Source: Intestinimonas massiliensis (ex Afouda et al. 2020)
GTDB taxonomy: Bacteria > Bacillota > Clostridia > Oscillospirales > Oscillospiraceae
Length of the DNA: 64,000 nucleotides
NCBI RefSeq assembly: GCF_001244995.1
Contig: NZ_LN869529.1
Span: 1,816,957 to 1,880,956 of the forward strand
Direction of reading: 5' to 3'
Part shown: positions 42,444 to 54,095 of the stretch, in pieces
Numbering within the stretch: position 1 is the stretch's first letter
Layout: every line of letters begins with the position of its first letter
Notes under the pieces: model-generated
The model's input: only the letters and a program-made list of their open reading frames with translations
Database searches by the model: none
Told to the model about the DNA's origin: nothing
Program-made: the position numbers and the translations under genes

Positions 42444-44552
42444 ATGAACAAAAAGCGCGCCGGTCCCCTGCGCCGCACCCTGCGGGCCCTTCTCTGTCTG
42501 GCGGTCACCGCCGCCGCCTTCTGGACCGGTCTGTTCACCATGTCCCGGTGGGACGACCTCTGGTCCGGGGGGGACTATATCAGCAGCTACAGCGTCTACG
42601 GCCCCCTGCAGCGCTACTCCCACCAGGCAGAGGAGCTGGAACGGCTGTGCCTGAAGCAGCGGTGGGACGGCGCGCTCAACTACGCCGACCAGCAGCGGCT
42701 GGAGCAGTTGAAGAAAAACCTCTCCCCCGCCGCCACCAACTACCGCTTTGAGATCCACGACCAGAGCGGCACGCTGCTCTACTCCAACCTGCCCGACGGA
42801 GAGAGCATGGATTCCGCCGCCGCCGTCCAGCTCAGCGAGAATACCCTCACCCAGGGCGAGGATCTGCGCGGCAGCGACTACGTCATCTATGAGTCCGACA
42901 CGGGCCGCAACATCCTGATGGCCTGCACCGGCGGGACGGAGGACGCCTTCGTCCGCTGCGACCCGGCGGAGACGCCGGGCTGGTACAATCGGTACGGCTG
43001 GCTCTCCGACGGGGAGGACTGGCTGGAGTACCACTCCGACCGGGACAGCCGGGTCCAGACCGCCTCCGTCACCCTGCAGGAGGGGGTCCGCTGGCCCTTC
43101 ACCGTGGAGGACGCCTTCGTGGAGGACGCCCGGGACTATCAGGAATCCCAAACCTACCTGCCCGCCATCGCCGCCGCGGCCGCCGTCACCACGCTGCTTT
43201 CGGCGTGGCTGCTCTTCCGTTTCTGCCGGGGGGCCGGCTGGCGCCGGGAGCAGGAGGGACTGTACCTCGACTGGCAGGACCGGGTCCCCTTCGACCTCTA
43301 TCTGGGAGCCAGCTTCCTCATCCTAATCCTGCTGCTGGGGGCGGGGGACTCGGTGGCCTGGAGCTTCAATCAGGGCTCCGACCGCCCCGCCGCCTATGTG
43401 GGGCTGGGCTTCTTCACCGTCCTCATCGACGCGCTGGTCCTGGCCCTGCTCCACACCCTGGCCGTGCGCATCAAGGCCCGGACCCTGCTGCACAACACCC
43501 TGATCGGGCGTCTCTGCGCCTGGCTGGGCCGGTTTTTCCAGCCCGTGGCCGCCAACTGGCACGTCACCAGGCGTCCTGTGCTCACCTTTCTGCTCTATGT
43601 GCTCATCACCGTGGTCACCATTCCCACCGTAGTGCTGGTGCCGGTGTGGCAGGGCTTCGTGCTGTGGTGCCTGTGCCGCTGGGTCCGCCAGTGGCGTGCC
43701 ATCCGGGAGGGCACTGGACGCATCGTGGGGGGGGACCCCGACTGCCGCATCAGCACGGACAAAATGTTCCCCGACCTGAAAGAGCACGCCGGGCAGCTCA
43801 ATGACCTGGGCAGCGCCATCAACACCGCCGTGGACGAACGCATGAAGTCGGAGCGGTTCAAGACCGAGCTCATCACCAACGTCTCCCACGATCTTAAAAC
43901 TCCCCTTACCTCTATCATCAACTACGTGGACCTGCTGAAAAAGGAGGACATCCCCAACCCCAAGGCCCAGGAGTATATCGAGGTGCTAGAGCGCAAGAGC
44001 CAGCGGCTCAAGAAGCTCACCGAAGACCTGGTGGAGGCCTCCAAGGCGTCCGCGGGGACCCTGTCGGTGGTCCGGGAAAGGCTGGGCTTTACCCAACTCC
44101 TGGACCAGGCGCTGGGGGAGTACGAAGAGAAGTTCCGGGCCGCCGGCCTCACCCCCATCCTCACCAGTCCCGACCACGAGCTCTGCGTGGAGGCCGATGG
44201 GCGGCATCTGTGGCGGGTCATCGACAACCTGCTGGGCAACTGCTGCAAGTACGCCATGCCGGGCACTCGGGTCTATCTGGATGTGAAAGCCTGGGACGGC
44301 AGCGTCGCTCTGTCGGTGAAGAATATCTCCAGGAATCCTCTCAACATCCCGCCGGACCAGCTCATGGAGCGGTTCGTCCGGGGCGACGTCTCCCGGACCA
44401 CCGAGGGCTCCGGCCTGGGGCTGTCCATTGCCCGCAGTCTCACCGAGCTCCAGGGCGGCGCCTTCCGCCTGGATATCGACGGGGACCTGTTCAAGGCCGT
44501 GGTGACCTTCCCCGAGTACCGAGAGTCTCTCCCCCAGCCCGGGGCAGAGTAG
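42444..44552 (+). CDS. Membrane sensor histidine kinase
   Basis: The 702-residue kinase has an N-terminal helix (about 10-32), an extracellular sensor region (35-230), then further helices (about 240-400), giving an unusually large membrane part. After this come the H-box TNVSHDLKTPLTSIINYVDLL and the ATPase domain with NLLGNCCKYAMPG, and GSGLGLSIARSL. It should phosphorylate the upstream regulator. The signal is unknown. The five or so helices in the middle resemble VanS/LytS-like multi-helix sensors rather than simple two-helix types. SD AGGGAG. Confidence 0.92.
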   Translation: MNKKRAGPLRRTLRALLCLAVTAAAFWTGLFTMSRWDDLWSGGDYISSYSVYGPLQRYSHQAEELERLCLKQRWDGALNYADQQRLEQLKKNLSPAATNYRFEIHDQSGTLLYSNLPDGESMDSAAAVQLSENTLTQGEDLRGSDYVIYESDTGRNILMACTGGTEDAFVRCDPAETPGWYNRYGWLSDGEDWLEYHSDRDSRVQTASVTLQEGVRWPFTVEDAFVEDARDYQESQTYLPAIAAAAAVTTLLSAWLLFRFCRGAGWRREQEGLYLDWQDRVPFDLYLGASFLILILLLGAGDSVAWSFNQGSDRPAAYVGLGFFTVLIDALVLALLHTLAVRIKARTLLHNTLIGRLCAWLGRFFQPVAANWHVTRRPVLTFLLYVLITVVTIPTVVLVPVWQGFVLWCLCRWVRQWRAIREGTGRIVGGDPDCRISTDKMFPDLKEHAGQLNDLGSAINTAVDERMKSERFKTELITNVSHDLKTPLTSIINYVDLLKKEDIPNPKAQEYIEVLERKSQRLKKLTEDLVEASKASAGTLSVVRERLGFTQLLDQALGEYEEKFRAAGLTPILTSPDHELCVEADGRHLWRVIDNLLGNCCKYAMPGTRVYLDVKAWDGSVALSVKNISRNPLNIPPDQLMERFVRGDVSRTTEGSGLGLSIARSLTELQGGAFRLDIDGDLFKAVVTFPEYRESLPQPGAE

Positions 44553-44693
44553 CGAAAGGACTGCGCCGCAGAGCATTGTGGAGGGGGGCAGGCTGATTTT
44601 TCAGCCTGCCCCCCTTTCCTTTTACCAGCAGCCAACCCTGAACCGCCGCCAAAGGCAGGGCCGTCTGCCGTTCCCTCCAAAAATTACAATGCA

Positions 44694-44741
44694 AAAACGA
44701 GAGGTCTTACAGCTTTTCAAAGGCTGTAAGACCTCTCGTTT
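44694..44741. terminator. Strong hairpin terminator of tRNA-Leu(CAG)
   Basis: A nearly 20-bp stem (AAACGAGAGGTCTTACAGC with its complement) with T-runs on both sides stops the minus-strand tRNA and the plus-strand kinase transcript. Confidence 0.88.
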
Positions 44742-44829
44742 TGGTGCGCGAGGCGGGACTTGAACCCGCACGTGCGTAATGCACACTAGAACCTGAATCT
44801 AGCGAGTCTGCCAATTCCACCACTCGCGC
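44742..44829 (-). tRNA. tRNA-Leu (anticodon CAG)
   Basis: The minus strand folds into a long-variable-arm tRNA: acceptor GCGCGAG pairs with CTCGCGC, discriminator A and encoded CCA. The anticodon stem CTAGA/TCTAG holds loop TTCAGGT, giving CAG for the CUG codon, heavily used in this GC-rich genome. The T-arm has GGTTCAAGTCC. Confidence 0.95.
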
Positions 44830-45016
44830 ACACCGCTGCGCCCTGTTCAGCGCGAAAATTATAATACCATGTGCTTATCCGGATGTCAATACCTTCTTCG
44901 ACTTTTTTGCAAAAAAGAAAATGGGGAGCGGCAGGGCATCCAGAAAAAATCAGGTTGACAAAAAGAGAAGAGGCCGCTATAATAATCAGGCAGTCTTTTT
45001 CTAACAGGCTGTTTAT

Positions 45017-45101
45017 GCGGCTGTGCTGGAACTGGTAGACAGGCACGTTTGAGGGGCGTGTGTTTCACGACGTACGGGTTCAAGTCCCGTCAGCCGCACC
45101 A
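45017..45101 (+). tRNA. tRNA-Leu (anticodon GAG)
   Basis: Acceptor GCGGCTG pairs with CAGCCGC, followed by A and encoded CCA. The anticodon stem CACGT/GCGTG carries loop TTGAGGG, giving GAG for CUC/CUU. It has the long variable arm of class II tRNAs and the T-arm GGGTTCAAGTCCC. It is oriented opposite to the tRNA-Leu(CAG) gene 187 bases away. Confidence 0.95.
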
Positions 45102-45107
45102 TCAGCA

Positions 45108-45150
45108 GGACCCTGGAAGCCTTGTGTTTGCAAGGTTTTCGGGGTCTTTT
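45108..45150 (+). terminator. Terminator after tRNA-Leu(GAG)
   Basis: GACCCTGGAAGCCTTG pairs with CAAGGTTTTCGGGGTC, followed by TTTTCGTTTT. The rest of the 315-base gap to 45416 holds only short unconvincing open frames. Confidence 0.8.
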
Positions 45151-45416
45151 CGTTTTGTCGTTCCTATATGCTTTCTCCCAGCCTCTAAATAATGTCTACG
45201 GAATAAACCGCCAAGCGGTCGATTCGTGTGGCCACTGCCGCATAATTTGATCGGAAGGCAGGCGCCAATGGTGTCTCCGCGGATGATCTGCCAATCCAGG
45301 TAAAACAACGCACGCCTCCAATCCCGGGGGATACAAAATTAAGCTGTATGAAACGCCTCCGGTGTGATATAGTAGACCCACACAAGGAAATCCTGTATCA
45401 CATCGGAGGTATTTTT

Positions 45417-46319
45417 ATGTACGACATCATCATTGTGGGCGCGGGGCCGGCCGGCCTAACGGCCGCGCTCTATGCCCGGAGGGCGGGCCACACCGTCCTC
45501 ATCCTGGAGGGAGGCGTCCCCGGCGGCCAGGCCGCCACTACTCCCAACGTGGAAAACTGGCCGGGCACACCCGCCATCGGCGGAGCCGACTTCGCCATGA
45601 ACCTGTACCAGCAGGTCCAGGACCTGGGGGCGGAGGTCGCCTTCGCCGCCGTCACCGGCCTGCGGGACGAAGGAGCGGTCAAGACAGTGCTGGCCGGGGA
45701 GCAAGCCTTTCAGGGCCGGGCGGTCATCCTGGCCAACGGCGTCCGCCGCCGGAAGCTGGACGTTCCCGGCGAGGCGCGGCTGGCGGGCAGCGGCGTTTCC
45801 TACTGTGCCACCTGCGACGGCGGCTTTTTCCGGGGCCGGAATGTAGCCGTGATCGGCGGCGGCAACACCGCGCTGGAGGACGCCGTCTATCTCTCCGCTC
45901 TCTGTCCCACGGTATGGCTCATCCACCGCCGGAACCAGTTCCGGGCGGAACGGCACCTCATCGACGCTTTGGCGGGCAAGGACAATATCAAGTTTCTGAT
46001 GGAGCACCGGGTGCTGGAGATTCGGGGCGATCACCAGGTGGAGGCCTTACGCCTGGTCGGGCCAGAGGGTGAGACTACCCTGCCGGTGGCGGGGGTATTC
46101 GCCGCCGTGGGCCTCATTCCCGACAACGCCCCCTTCTCCCCTCCGGTGGAGCTGGACCAGGGCGGCTATATCCGTTCTGGCGAGGACTGCGCCACCAACG
46201 TGCCCGGCGTGTTCGCCGCCGGGGATACCCGCACCAAGGACCTGCGGCAGTTGGTCACCGCCGCCGCCGACGGGGCCGCCGCCGCCAGCCGGGCGGGGCA
46301 GTACCTGGGCCTCCGGTAA
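45417..46319 (+). CDS. Thioredoxin reductase-like flavoprotein
   Basis: The 300-residue protein starts MYDIIIVGAGPAGLTAALYARR (FAD site), then has the redox disulfide SYCATCDGGFF (CATC), the NAD(P)H site VIGGGNTALEDAVYLS and the C-terminal FAD motif GVFAAGDTRTKDLRQLVTAAADG. It matches TrxB in size and motif order. ATG 45417 follows GGAGGT by 6 nt. No thioredoxin gene is adjacent. Confidence 0.9.
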   Translation: MYDIIIVGAGPAGLTAALYARRAGHTVLILEGGVPGGQAATTPNVENWPGTPAIGGADFAMNLYQQVQDLGAEVAFAAVTGLRDEGAVKTVLAGEQAFQGRAVILANGVRRRKLDVPGEARLAGSGVSYCATCDGGFFRGRNVAVIGGGNTALEDAVYLSALCPTVWLIHRRNQFRAERHLIDALAGKDNIKFLMEHRVLEIRGDHQVEALRLVGPEGETTLPVAGVFAAVGLIPDNAPFSPPVELDQGGYIRSGEDCATNVPGVFAAGDTRTKDLRQLVTAAADGAAAASRAGQYLGLR

Positions 46320-46322
46320 CCC

Positions 46323-46364
46323 AAAAATGCGGGGCCCTCAACACCTTGAGGGCCCCGCATTTTT
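46323..46364. terminator. Bidirectional terminator between trxB-like and murC
   Basis: Nineteen-base perfect arms with A5 and T5 ends (46323-46341, 46346-46364). Confidence 0.88.
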
Positions 46365-46368
46365 CCCT

Positions 46369-47742
46369 TCATTCGCCCCGGACTAGGGCCTCTCCCGCGG
46401 TGTAGATGTCTCCGGCCCCCACGGTGAGAATCAGGTCTCCGGGCCGGGCCAGCTCCCGCAGCCGGGCGGTCACCTCGGGCAGCGTGGCATAATATTCCGC
46501 GCCGGGGATCTGCTCCGCCAGGTCCCGGGAGGAGATGCCGATGTCGTTGGTCTCCCGGGCGGCAAAGATCTCCGCCAGGAGGGTCACGTCCGGCTTTTTC
46601 AGCACCTCCGCAAAGTCGTCGAACAGGGCGGCGGTGCGGGTATAGGTGTGGGGCTGGAAGGCGCAGATCACCCGCTCGTACCCCAGGGTGCGGGCGGTAT
46701 CCAGCAGGGCCTTCAGCTCGCCGGGGTGGTGGGCGTAGTCGTCAAAGACCTCCGCCCCATGGAAGCTGCCCTTGTGCTCCAGGCGGCGGCCCGCCCCCCG
46801 AAAGGCGTTCAGCCCCTCCTCCACCGCCCGGGCGGGGACCCCCAGGGCGATGGACGCGGCGGCGGCGGCCAGGGCGTTTTTCACATTGTGAACCCCCGGC
46901 ACCCGCAGGGATACATGGGCAAAGGTCTCCCCCCGGTACACCACGTCGAAGGCGGGCAGGCCCCTTTCCCAGATCAGACCTGCCGCGTGGACGTCCCCCG
47001 CCTCCAGGCCAAAGGTGGTGACGGGGCGGCTCTCCCCCTCCAGGGTGCGCATGGTGTTGGCGTCGTCCCGGTTGGCGATGATGCGCCCGCCCTCGGGCAC
47101 CCGGTCGGCAAAGCGCCGGAAGGAGTGCTCCACATCCTCCAGATCCTTGAAAAAGTCCAGGTGGTCCGCCTCGATGTTCAGGATGACCGCCACCGTGGGG
47201 AAGAAGGACAAAAAGGAGTTGCAGTACTCGCAGGACTCCAGGATGATGGTCTCCCCCCGACCCACCCGGTGTCCCGCCCCCAGCAGGGGCAGAGTGCCTC
47301 CGATCATCACCGTGGGGTCCAGTCCGGCGGCCATGATGATGTGGGTGCACATGGAGGTGGTGGTAGTCTTTCCGTGGGTGCCCGAGATGCACAGGGCGTT
47401 GCGATAGTGCTTCATGATGGAGCCCCAGGCCTGGGCCCGCTCAAAGACGGGGATGCCCGCCTCCCGGGCGGCGGCGATCTCGGGGTTGACGTCGTGGACG
47501 GCGGCGGTGCGGATGACCAGCTCGGCCCCCGCCACGTTCTCCGCCCGGTGGCCTACGGTGACGTGGATACCCAAGGAGCGCAGATGCTCCACTGTGGCGC
47601 TGTCGTGCATATCGGAGCCGGTGATGACCATGCCCGCACCGTGGAGGACTTCCGCCAGCGGGGACATGGATACGCCGCCGACGCCCACCAGGTGGGCCCG
47701 GCGGCCGGGCTTGATGTAATCGTCAATGTTCAAAACCGTCAT
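46369..47742 (-). CDS. murC: UDP-N-acetylmuramate-L-alanine ligase
   Basis: The 457-residue ligase adds L-alanine to UDP-MurNAc in peptidoglycan synthesis. It shows the UDP-binding start HLVGVGGVSMSPLAEVLHGAG, the ATP loop ISGTHGKTTTTSM, CEYCNSFL, NIEADHLDFF, and the C-terminal DDYAHHPGELKALL. It is a single gene here, not part of a mur cluster. The start ATG has only a weak SD. Confidence 0.95.
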   Translation of the reverse strand: MTVLNIDDYIKPGRRAHLVGVGGVSMSPLAEVLHGAGMVITGSDMHDSATVEHLRSLGIHVTVGHRAENVAGAELVIRTAAVHDVNPEIAAAREAGIPVFERAQAWGSIMKHYRNALCISGTHGKTTTTSMCTHIIMAAGLDPTVMIGGTLPLLGAGHRVGRGETIILESCEYCNSFLSFFPTVAVILNIEADHLDFFKDLEDVEHSFRRFADRVPEGGRIIANRDDANTMRTLEGESRPVTTFGLEAGDVHAAGLIWERGLPAFDVVYRGETFAHVSLRVPGVHNVKNALAAAAASIALGVPARAVEEGLNAFRGAGRRLEHKGSFHGAEVFDDYAHHPGELKALLDTARTLGYERVICAFQPHTYTRTAALFDDFAEVLKKPDVTLLAEIFAARETNDIGISSRDLAEQIPGAEYYATLPEVTARLRELARPGDLILTVGAGDIYTAGEALVRGE

Positions 47743-47853
47743 GGGGTTTACACACCCTTTGTTTGAGATTATAATGCAGGGGAAATCAAAATATTATATC
47801 TCCATTATAGACGTTAGGCAAGTAAAAGATACCAGCGAGAGGGGGAAAACGGG

Positions 47854-48849
47854 ATGGACCTGCCCAACTGGCCGGCCCCGGTGGCGGCGTGCTGCGGCAC
47901 GCTGCGCCGGGCGGGGTATGAGGCCTGCCCGGTGGGGGGGTGCGTCCGGGACCTGTTGCTGGGCCGCGCCCCCGGCGACTGGGACATCGCCACCTCCGCC
48001 CGGCCCGAGGCCGTGACGGCCCTGTTTGAACGCACCGTGCCCACCGGCCTGAAGCACGGCACCGTCACGGTGCTGCTGGGCGGCATGGCCCTGGAGGTCA
48101 CCACCTTCCGCGGGGAAAGCGGCTACTCCGACGGGCGGCACCCGGACCGCGTCACCTTTGGCGTGGGGCTCCGGGAGGACCTGGCCCGCCGGGATTTCAC
48201 CATCAACGCCATGGCCCTGGCCCCGGACGGATCGGTGCTCGACCCCTTCGACGGCCGGGCCGACCTGGCCCGCCGCCTCATCCGCTGTGTGGGAGAGCCG
48301 GAGCGCCGCTTTACCGAGGACGCCCTGCGGATGCTGCGGGCGGTGCGCTTCGCCGCCCAGCTCGGTTTTTCCCTGGAGGCGCGGACTGCCGCCGCCCTGG
48401 CCTCCTGTGCCCCCCTGCTGGAGCGGGTCTCCGGCGAACGCATCCGCGCCGAGCTGGAGAAGACCCTCCTCTCTCCCCACCCTAGTCTGGCCGCCCTGCC
48501 GGTGGAGCTGGGAATGCTGGTGCGCTTCGGGGCCCCCGCCCGGCAGGTGGAGCTGTCGGCTCTGGCGGCCCTGCCCGCCACGCCCGCCCACCGTTGGGGC
48601 GCCTTCTGTGCCGCCACGGGGCTGGACATTACCCGGCTGCCGGTGGAGCGGGCTCTGCGCCGGGCGGTACTCCATCCGGAGGACCGGGAGCTGGCCGCCC
48701 TGGCCGTCACCGGCCGGGACCTGTACGACCTGGGCCTGCGGGGCGGGGACATCGGCCGGACCCGCTGGGCCCTGCTGGAGCACGTGCGGGCCCATCCGGG
48801 GGACAACCAGCGGGAGTTCCTGCTCTCCTTGGCAAAAGAACGGACCTGA
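47854..48849 (+). CDS. cca: CCA-adding enzyme/poly(A) polymerase-type nucleotidyltransferase
   Basis: The 331-residue class II nucleotidyltransferase has VGGCVRDLLLGRAPGDWDIATSARPE, with the metal-binding DWD, RRDFTINAMALAPDG, and EPERRFTEDALRMLRAVRFAAQLGF. It repairs or adds the 3'-CCA of tRNAs. It is slightly short for a full CCA enzyme with its HD tail. SD GGGGGAAAACGGG. Its end overlaps the terminator stem shared with the tetR gene. Confidence 0.9.
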   Translation: MDLPNWPAPVAACCGTLRRAGYEACPVGGCVRDLLLGRAPGDWDIATSARPEAVTALFERTVPTGLKHGTVTVLLGGMALEVTTFRGESGYSDGRHPDRVTFGVGLREDLARRDFTINAMALAPDGSVLDPFDGRADLARRLIRCVGEPERRFTEDALRMLRAVRFAAQLGFSLEARTAAALASCAPLLERVSGERIRAELEKTLLSPHPSLAALPVELGMLVRFGAPARQVELSALAALPATPAHRWGAFCAATGLDITRLPVERALRRAVLHPEDRELAALAVTGRDLYDLGLRGGDIGRTRWALLEHVRAHPGDNQREFLLSLAKERT

Positions 48850-48871
48850 CCGACGTCAGGTCCGTTCTTTT
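48834..48871. terminator. Terminator at the cca/tetR convergence
   Basis: Seventeen-base arms (AAAAGAACGGACCTGAC and complement) overlap the last codons of cca and end both genes. Confidence 0.85.
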
Positions 48872-49467
48872 GCCGCCGTTTTCTGGAAAAACCCGGTAAA
48901 AAGCTGATAGTCCTCCTCCATTTTAGGCAACAATCGATAGGAATAGTTGTGCAATACCCAGTCGATCACCACGCCCCGGAAGTGCCGGTAGCAGAAGTCG
49001 GCCACCCACTCCGGGCTGCGTCCCGAGGCCAGGATGCCCTCCCGCTGGGCCTGGCGGAAGCACTCTACCATGGCTCGCAGCGTGTACCGGGAAGAATCCA
49101 TGGACTGCGTAGTGGGGTCGGTGATCCGGCGCACATAGTAGCGCCCCGTCAGCTCGCCGCCCTCCTCCTCCATGAACCGGGCATAGGCCGACAGGATGTG
49201 CCCCAGGCGCTCCGCCGGCTCGTCCGCCTCATGGCCGCGGAGGGCCGCCTCCATATAGTCATCCAGGGGGGCAAAGCCCTTGTTGAGCAGGGATTCCTTG
49301 GAGGGGAAGTGGTGGTAAAAGGCCCCGGTGGTGATACCCGCCTGCTTGCAGATGTCCCGGATGGACACCTTGTCAAAGCCCCGTTCCCGCATGAGGGTCA
49401 GAGCCGCCTGGAGAATGTTCCGCTCGGTCTGGCGGGCCTGGGCCTGGCGCCGTTGTGCATAGCTCAT
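48856..49467 (-). CDS. TetR-family repressor
   Basis: The 203-residue protein has a TetR DNA-binding domain (RNILQAALTLMRERGFDKVSIRDICKQAGITTGAFYHHFPSKESLL) and a helical ligand domain. ATG 49465-49467 is the start, with AAAGGA 7 nt upstream; earlier in-frame starts lie in the promoter. A palindrome covers the divergent degV promoter, so it probably represses degV and itself. The inducer is unknown; DegV neighbours suggest a fatty-acid-like ligand, but this is speculative. Confidence 0.88.
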   Translation of the reverse strand: MSYAQRRQAQARQTERNILQAALTLMRERGFDKVSIRDICKQAGITTGAFYHHFPSKESLLNKGFAPLDDYMEAALRGHEADEPAERLGHILSAYARFMEEEGGELTGRYYVRRITDPTTQSMDSSRYTLRAMVECFRQAQREGILASGRSPEWVADFCYRHFRGVVIDWVLHNYSYRLLPKMEEDYQLFTGFFQKTAAKERT

Positions 49468-49487
49468 GTTTTTTCCTTTCCGGGCGG

Positions 49488-49516
49488 TTGACATTCGCCC
49501 CTCCATGCCCTATAAT
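49488..49516 (+). promoter_or_regulatory. Consensus sigma-A promoter for degV
   Basis: TTGACA at 49488-49493, a 17-bp spacer and TATAAT at 49511-49516. The -35 hexamer lies within the tetR 5' region. Confidence 0.85.
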
Positions 49517-49517
49517 T

Positions 49518-49534
49518 ACATAACAATGTTATGT
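49518..49534. promoter_or_regulatory. Palindromic TetR operator
   Basis: ACATAAC-AAT-GTTATGT, perfect 7-bp arms around 3 nt, starts just after the degV -10 and covers its expected start point. It is the expected target of the divergent TetR protein. Confidence 0.75.
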
Positions 49535-49589
49535 GACTATTATAAGACAAGGGCTTTCCCCTGTCAAGAGATGGAGAAGTGATGCTCGT

Positions 49590-50453
49590 ATGGCTCCCCG
49601 CAAAATCGCGCTGCTGACCGATTCCTGCGCCGATCTCTCCCCCCAGTTGGCGGAGGAAAACCACATCCATGTGGTGCCCCTGCACATCCGCTGCGCCGAT
49701 GGGGAATACCGGGACGGAGTGGACATCCACCCCGCCGACATCTACGCCAGGCTCCGCTCCGGCGAGCTGCCCAAGACCTCTCTCCCCGCCGGGGAGGACA
49801 TCACCGGCGCCTTCGACCGCATCGCCGCGGAGGGGTACGACGGGGTCATCGCCGTCATGCTCTCCAGCGGCCTGTCCGGCACCTATAATATGACCCGGCT
49901 GCTGGCCGAGGAGCGCCGCGATCTGGAAATCAAGGTCTACGACTCGGTGAGCGGGGCCCTGGGTATGGGCATGACCCTGCTCCAGCTTGCCGAGGACCTG
50001 CGCTCCGGCGCCTCCTGGCGGGAGCTGACCCACAGACGGGTGCCCTATCTCATCCAGAGCACCTTTCCCTTCTTCTCGGTGGACACCCTGGAGTACCTGC
50101 TCAAGGGCGGTCGCATCGGCAAGGTCACCGCCATGGCGGGCACCATGCTCCAGATCAAGCCCCTCATCACCTTCGCCCCCGACGGGCAGCTCCAGTCCAT
50201 CGCCAAGGTCCGAGGGCGCAGACAGGTTCAGGATAAGCTCATCGACCTGGTGGTCAAATCCTGCGGCAGCCACAAAAAGTACAACCTGGCCGTGGCCAAC
50301 GGCGGGGCCCCTGAGGAGATGGCCCAGCTCAAGGAGAAGCTGAAGGCCGCCCTGCCCCACTACGACCACGTGTGGGAGGGCGAGATCGACGGCACCCTCA
50401 GCGTCTACATCGGCTCCGGCGTGCTGGGCGCCGCGGTACAGGTACTGGACTGA
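49590..50453 (+). CDS. DegV-family fatty-acid-binding protein
   Basis: The 287-residue DegV protein has the N-terminal KIALLTDSCADLSP, GVDIHPADIYARL, LPKTSLPAGED and VIAVMLSSGLSGTYN motifs of the FakB/DegV fold. FakB members present fatty acids to the FakA kinase for incorporation into phospholipid. ATG 49590 follows GGAGAAG. It is alone and under the predicted TetR operator. No fakA gene is in the window. Confidence 0.9.
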   Translation: MAPRKIALLTDSCADLSPQLAEENHIHVVPLHIRCADGEYRDGVDIHPADIYARLRSGELPKTSLPAGEDITGAFDRIAAEGYDGVIAVMLSSGLSGTYNMTRLLAEERRDLEIKVYDSVSGALGMGMTLLQLAEDLRSGASWRELTHRRVPYLIQSTFPFFSVDTLEYLLKGGRIGKVTAMAGTMLQIKPLITFAPDGQLQSIAKVRGRRQVQDKLIDLVVKSCGSHKKYNLAVANGGAPEEMAQLKEKLKAALPHYDHVWEGEIDGTLSVYIGSGVLGAAVQVLD

Positions 50454-50575
50454 ATGGCCCAAAGCGCGGTGCGGCCTTCCGCCCGCAATCGCTGGCACCA
50501 GGGAACCCCCATGGTAAACCGCACATCGCCCGCGGACCGCGGGTGAGATGTTCCGGAATTTTTCCTTCCGGCGCA

Positions 50576-50613
50576 AAAACCCCGGAGCGGACGGCGGTCC
50601 GCTCCGGGGTTTT
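50576..50613. terminator. Bidirectional terminator between degV and clpB
   Basis: AAAACCCCGGAGCGGAC and its complement around GGCG, with T-run. It serves clpB (minus) and degV (plus). Confidence 0.85.
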
Positions 50614-50641
50614 CTTCGTCTTTCAGGTCCGTCCGCCGTAC

Positions 50642-53251
<2,610 letters not shown>

Positions 53252-53290
53252 AGGTCTGTACGCTCCTTTCGTGGGGCGAAAAATTTGGGA

Positions 53291-53325
53291 TAAAAAATGG
53301 GGCGCCGGCCGCGGGCCGGCGCCCC
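53291..53325 (-). terminator. Terminator between hsp20 and clpB
   Basis: GGGGCGCCGGCC and complement with 3-nt loop, followed on the minus strand by ATTTTTTATC. Read-through may still reach clpB. Confidence 0.8.
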
Positions 53326-53359
53326 ACGCTCTGGGGAACGGACTGTCAACGCTGGGGGG

Positions 53360-53788
53360 TTACTCAATGGCGATCCTGCGGGTCTCCGGCACGGCGGGGA
53401 CGGTCTTGGGCAGGTTCAGGGTCAGGATGCCGTTGCTGTAGGCGGCGGTGATGCCGTTTTCGTCGATGCCCGTGACGTCGAAGCTGCGGCGGAAAGAGCC
53501 GTACCGGCGCTCCCGGCGGATATACTGGCCTTTCTCGTCCTTGTCCTCCTTCTCCTCCTTGTGCTGGGCGGAGATGGTCAGGATGCCGTCCTTCACATCC
53601 AGGGAGATGTCCTCCTTGTCAAAGCCGGGCAGCTCGGCTTCTAAAACGAACTTGTCGTCCGCATCCTTGATGTCGGTGCGGAAGGCGGGAAGATTGGCGC
53701 TGCTGTTGCCGAAGAACTTACGCTCAAAGTTGTCGAACACATCAAAGAAATTGTCCTCGTGACGCTCAAACGGAACCATACCAAACAT
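53360..53788 (-). CDS. hsp20: Small heat-shock protein (Hsp20/IbpA family)
   Basis: The 142-residue holdase has an alpha-crystallin domain (about 35-130: DIKDADDKFVLEAELPGFDKEDI, DGILTISAQHKEE, RRYGSFRRSFDVTGIDENGITAAYSNGILTLNLPK). The final NGILTLNLPK is the family signature. It binds unfolding proteins and hands them to ClpB/DnaK. A perfect CIRCE element lies 200 bases upstream. Confidence 0.94.
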   Translation of the reverse strand: MFGMVPFERHEDNFFDVFDNFERKFFGNSSANLPAFRTDIKDADDKFVLEAELPGFDKEDISLDVKDGILTISAQHKEEKEDKDEKGQYIRRERRYGSFRRSFDVTGIDENGITAAYSNGILTLNLPKTVPAVPETRRIAIE

Positions 53789-53990
53789 AATGGAAAACTC
53801 CTTTCACAATACAAAAGACGATGTTAGCAATCAAATGATTCTTGTGCTAAAACCTGACGTTTTTCATGGCGACCATCCTCTTTCCGGGAATCAAACCCGC
53901 CTCCGGGCCATTCCCTTCTCTTTATTTCTGAGCTTAGTATAGTGTGATTCTGTGAACAAATATACAATAAATTATGTCCAGATTGTAAAC

Positions 53991-54017
53991 TTAGCACTCT
54001 ATACGTAAGAGTGCTAA
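53991..54017. promoter_or_regulatory. CIRCE element (HrcA operator)
   Basis: TTAGCACTC (53991-53999), a 9-nt spacer and GAGTGCTAA (54009-54017) match the CIRCE consensus exactly. On the minus strand TTTACA follows at 53989-53984 as a possible -35 for hsp20, so HrcA should repress it. The aminotransferase start is 79 bases away on the other side and might also be affected. Confidence 0.93.
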
Positions 54018-54095
54018 GTTCGGATTACCTCTTTTCTTTTTTGCTTTGCCGTGCTACAATGTGGTCAATCTTTTCAGGACACGGAGGTCACAGCA

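Noticed and set aside
45102-45385. Overlapping short frames between the tRNA and the thioredoxin-reductase gene
   Set aside because: No SD, no conserved motif and mutual overlap; the region holds only the tRNA terminator with confidence.
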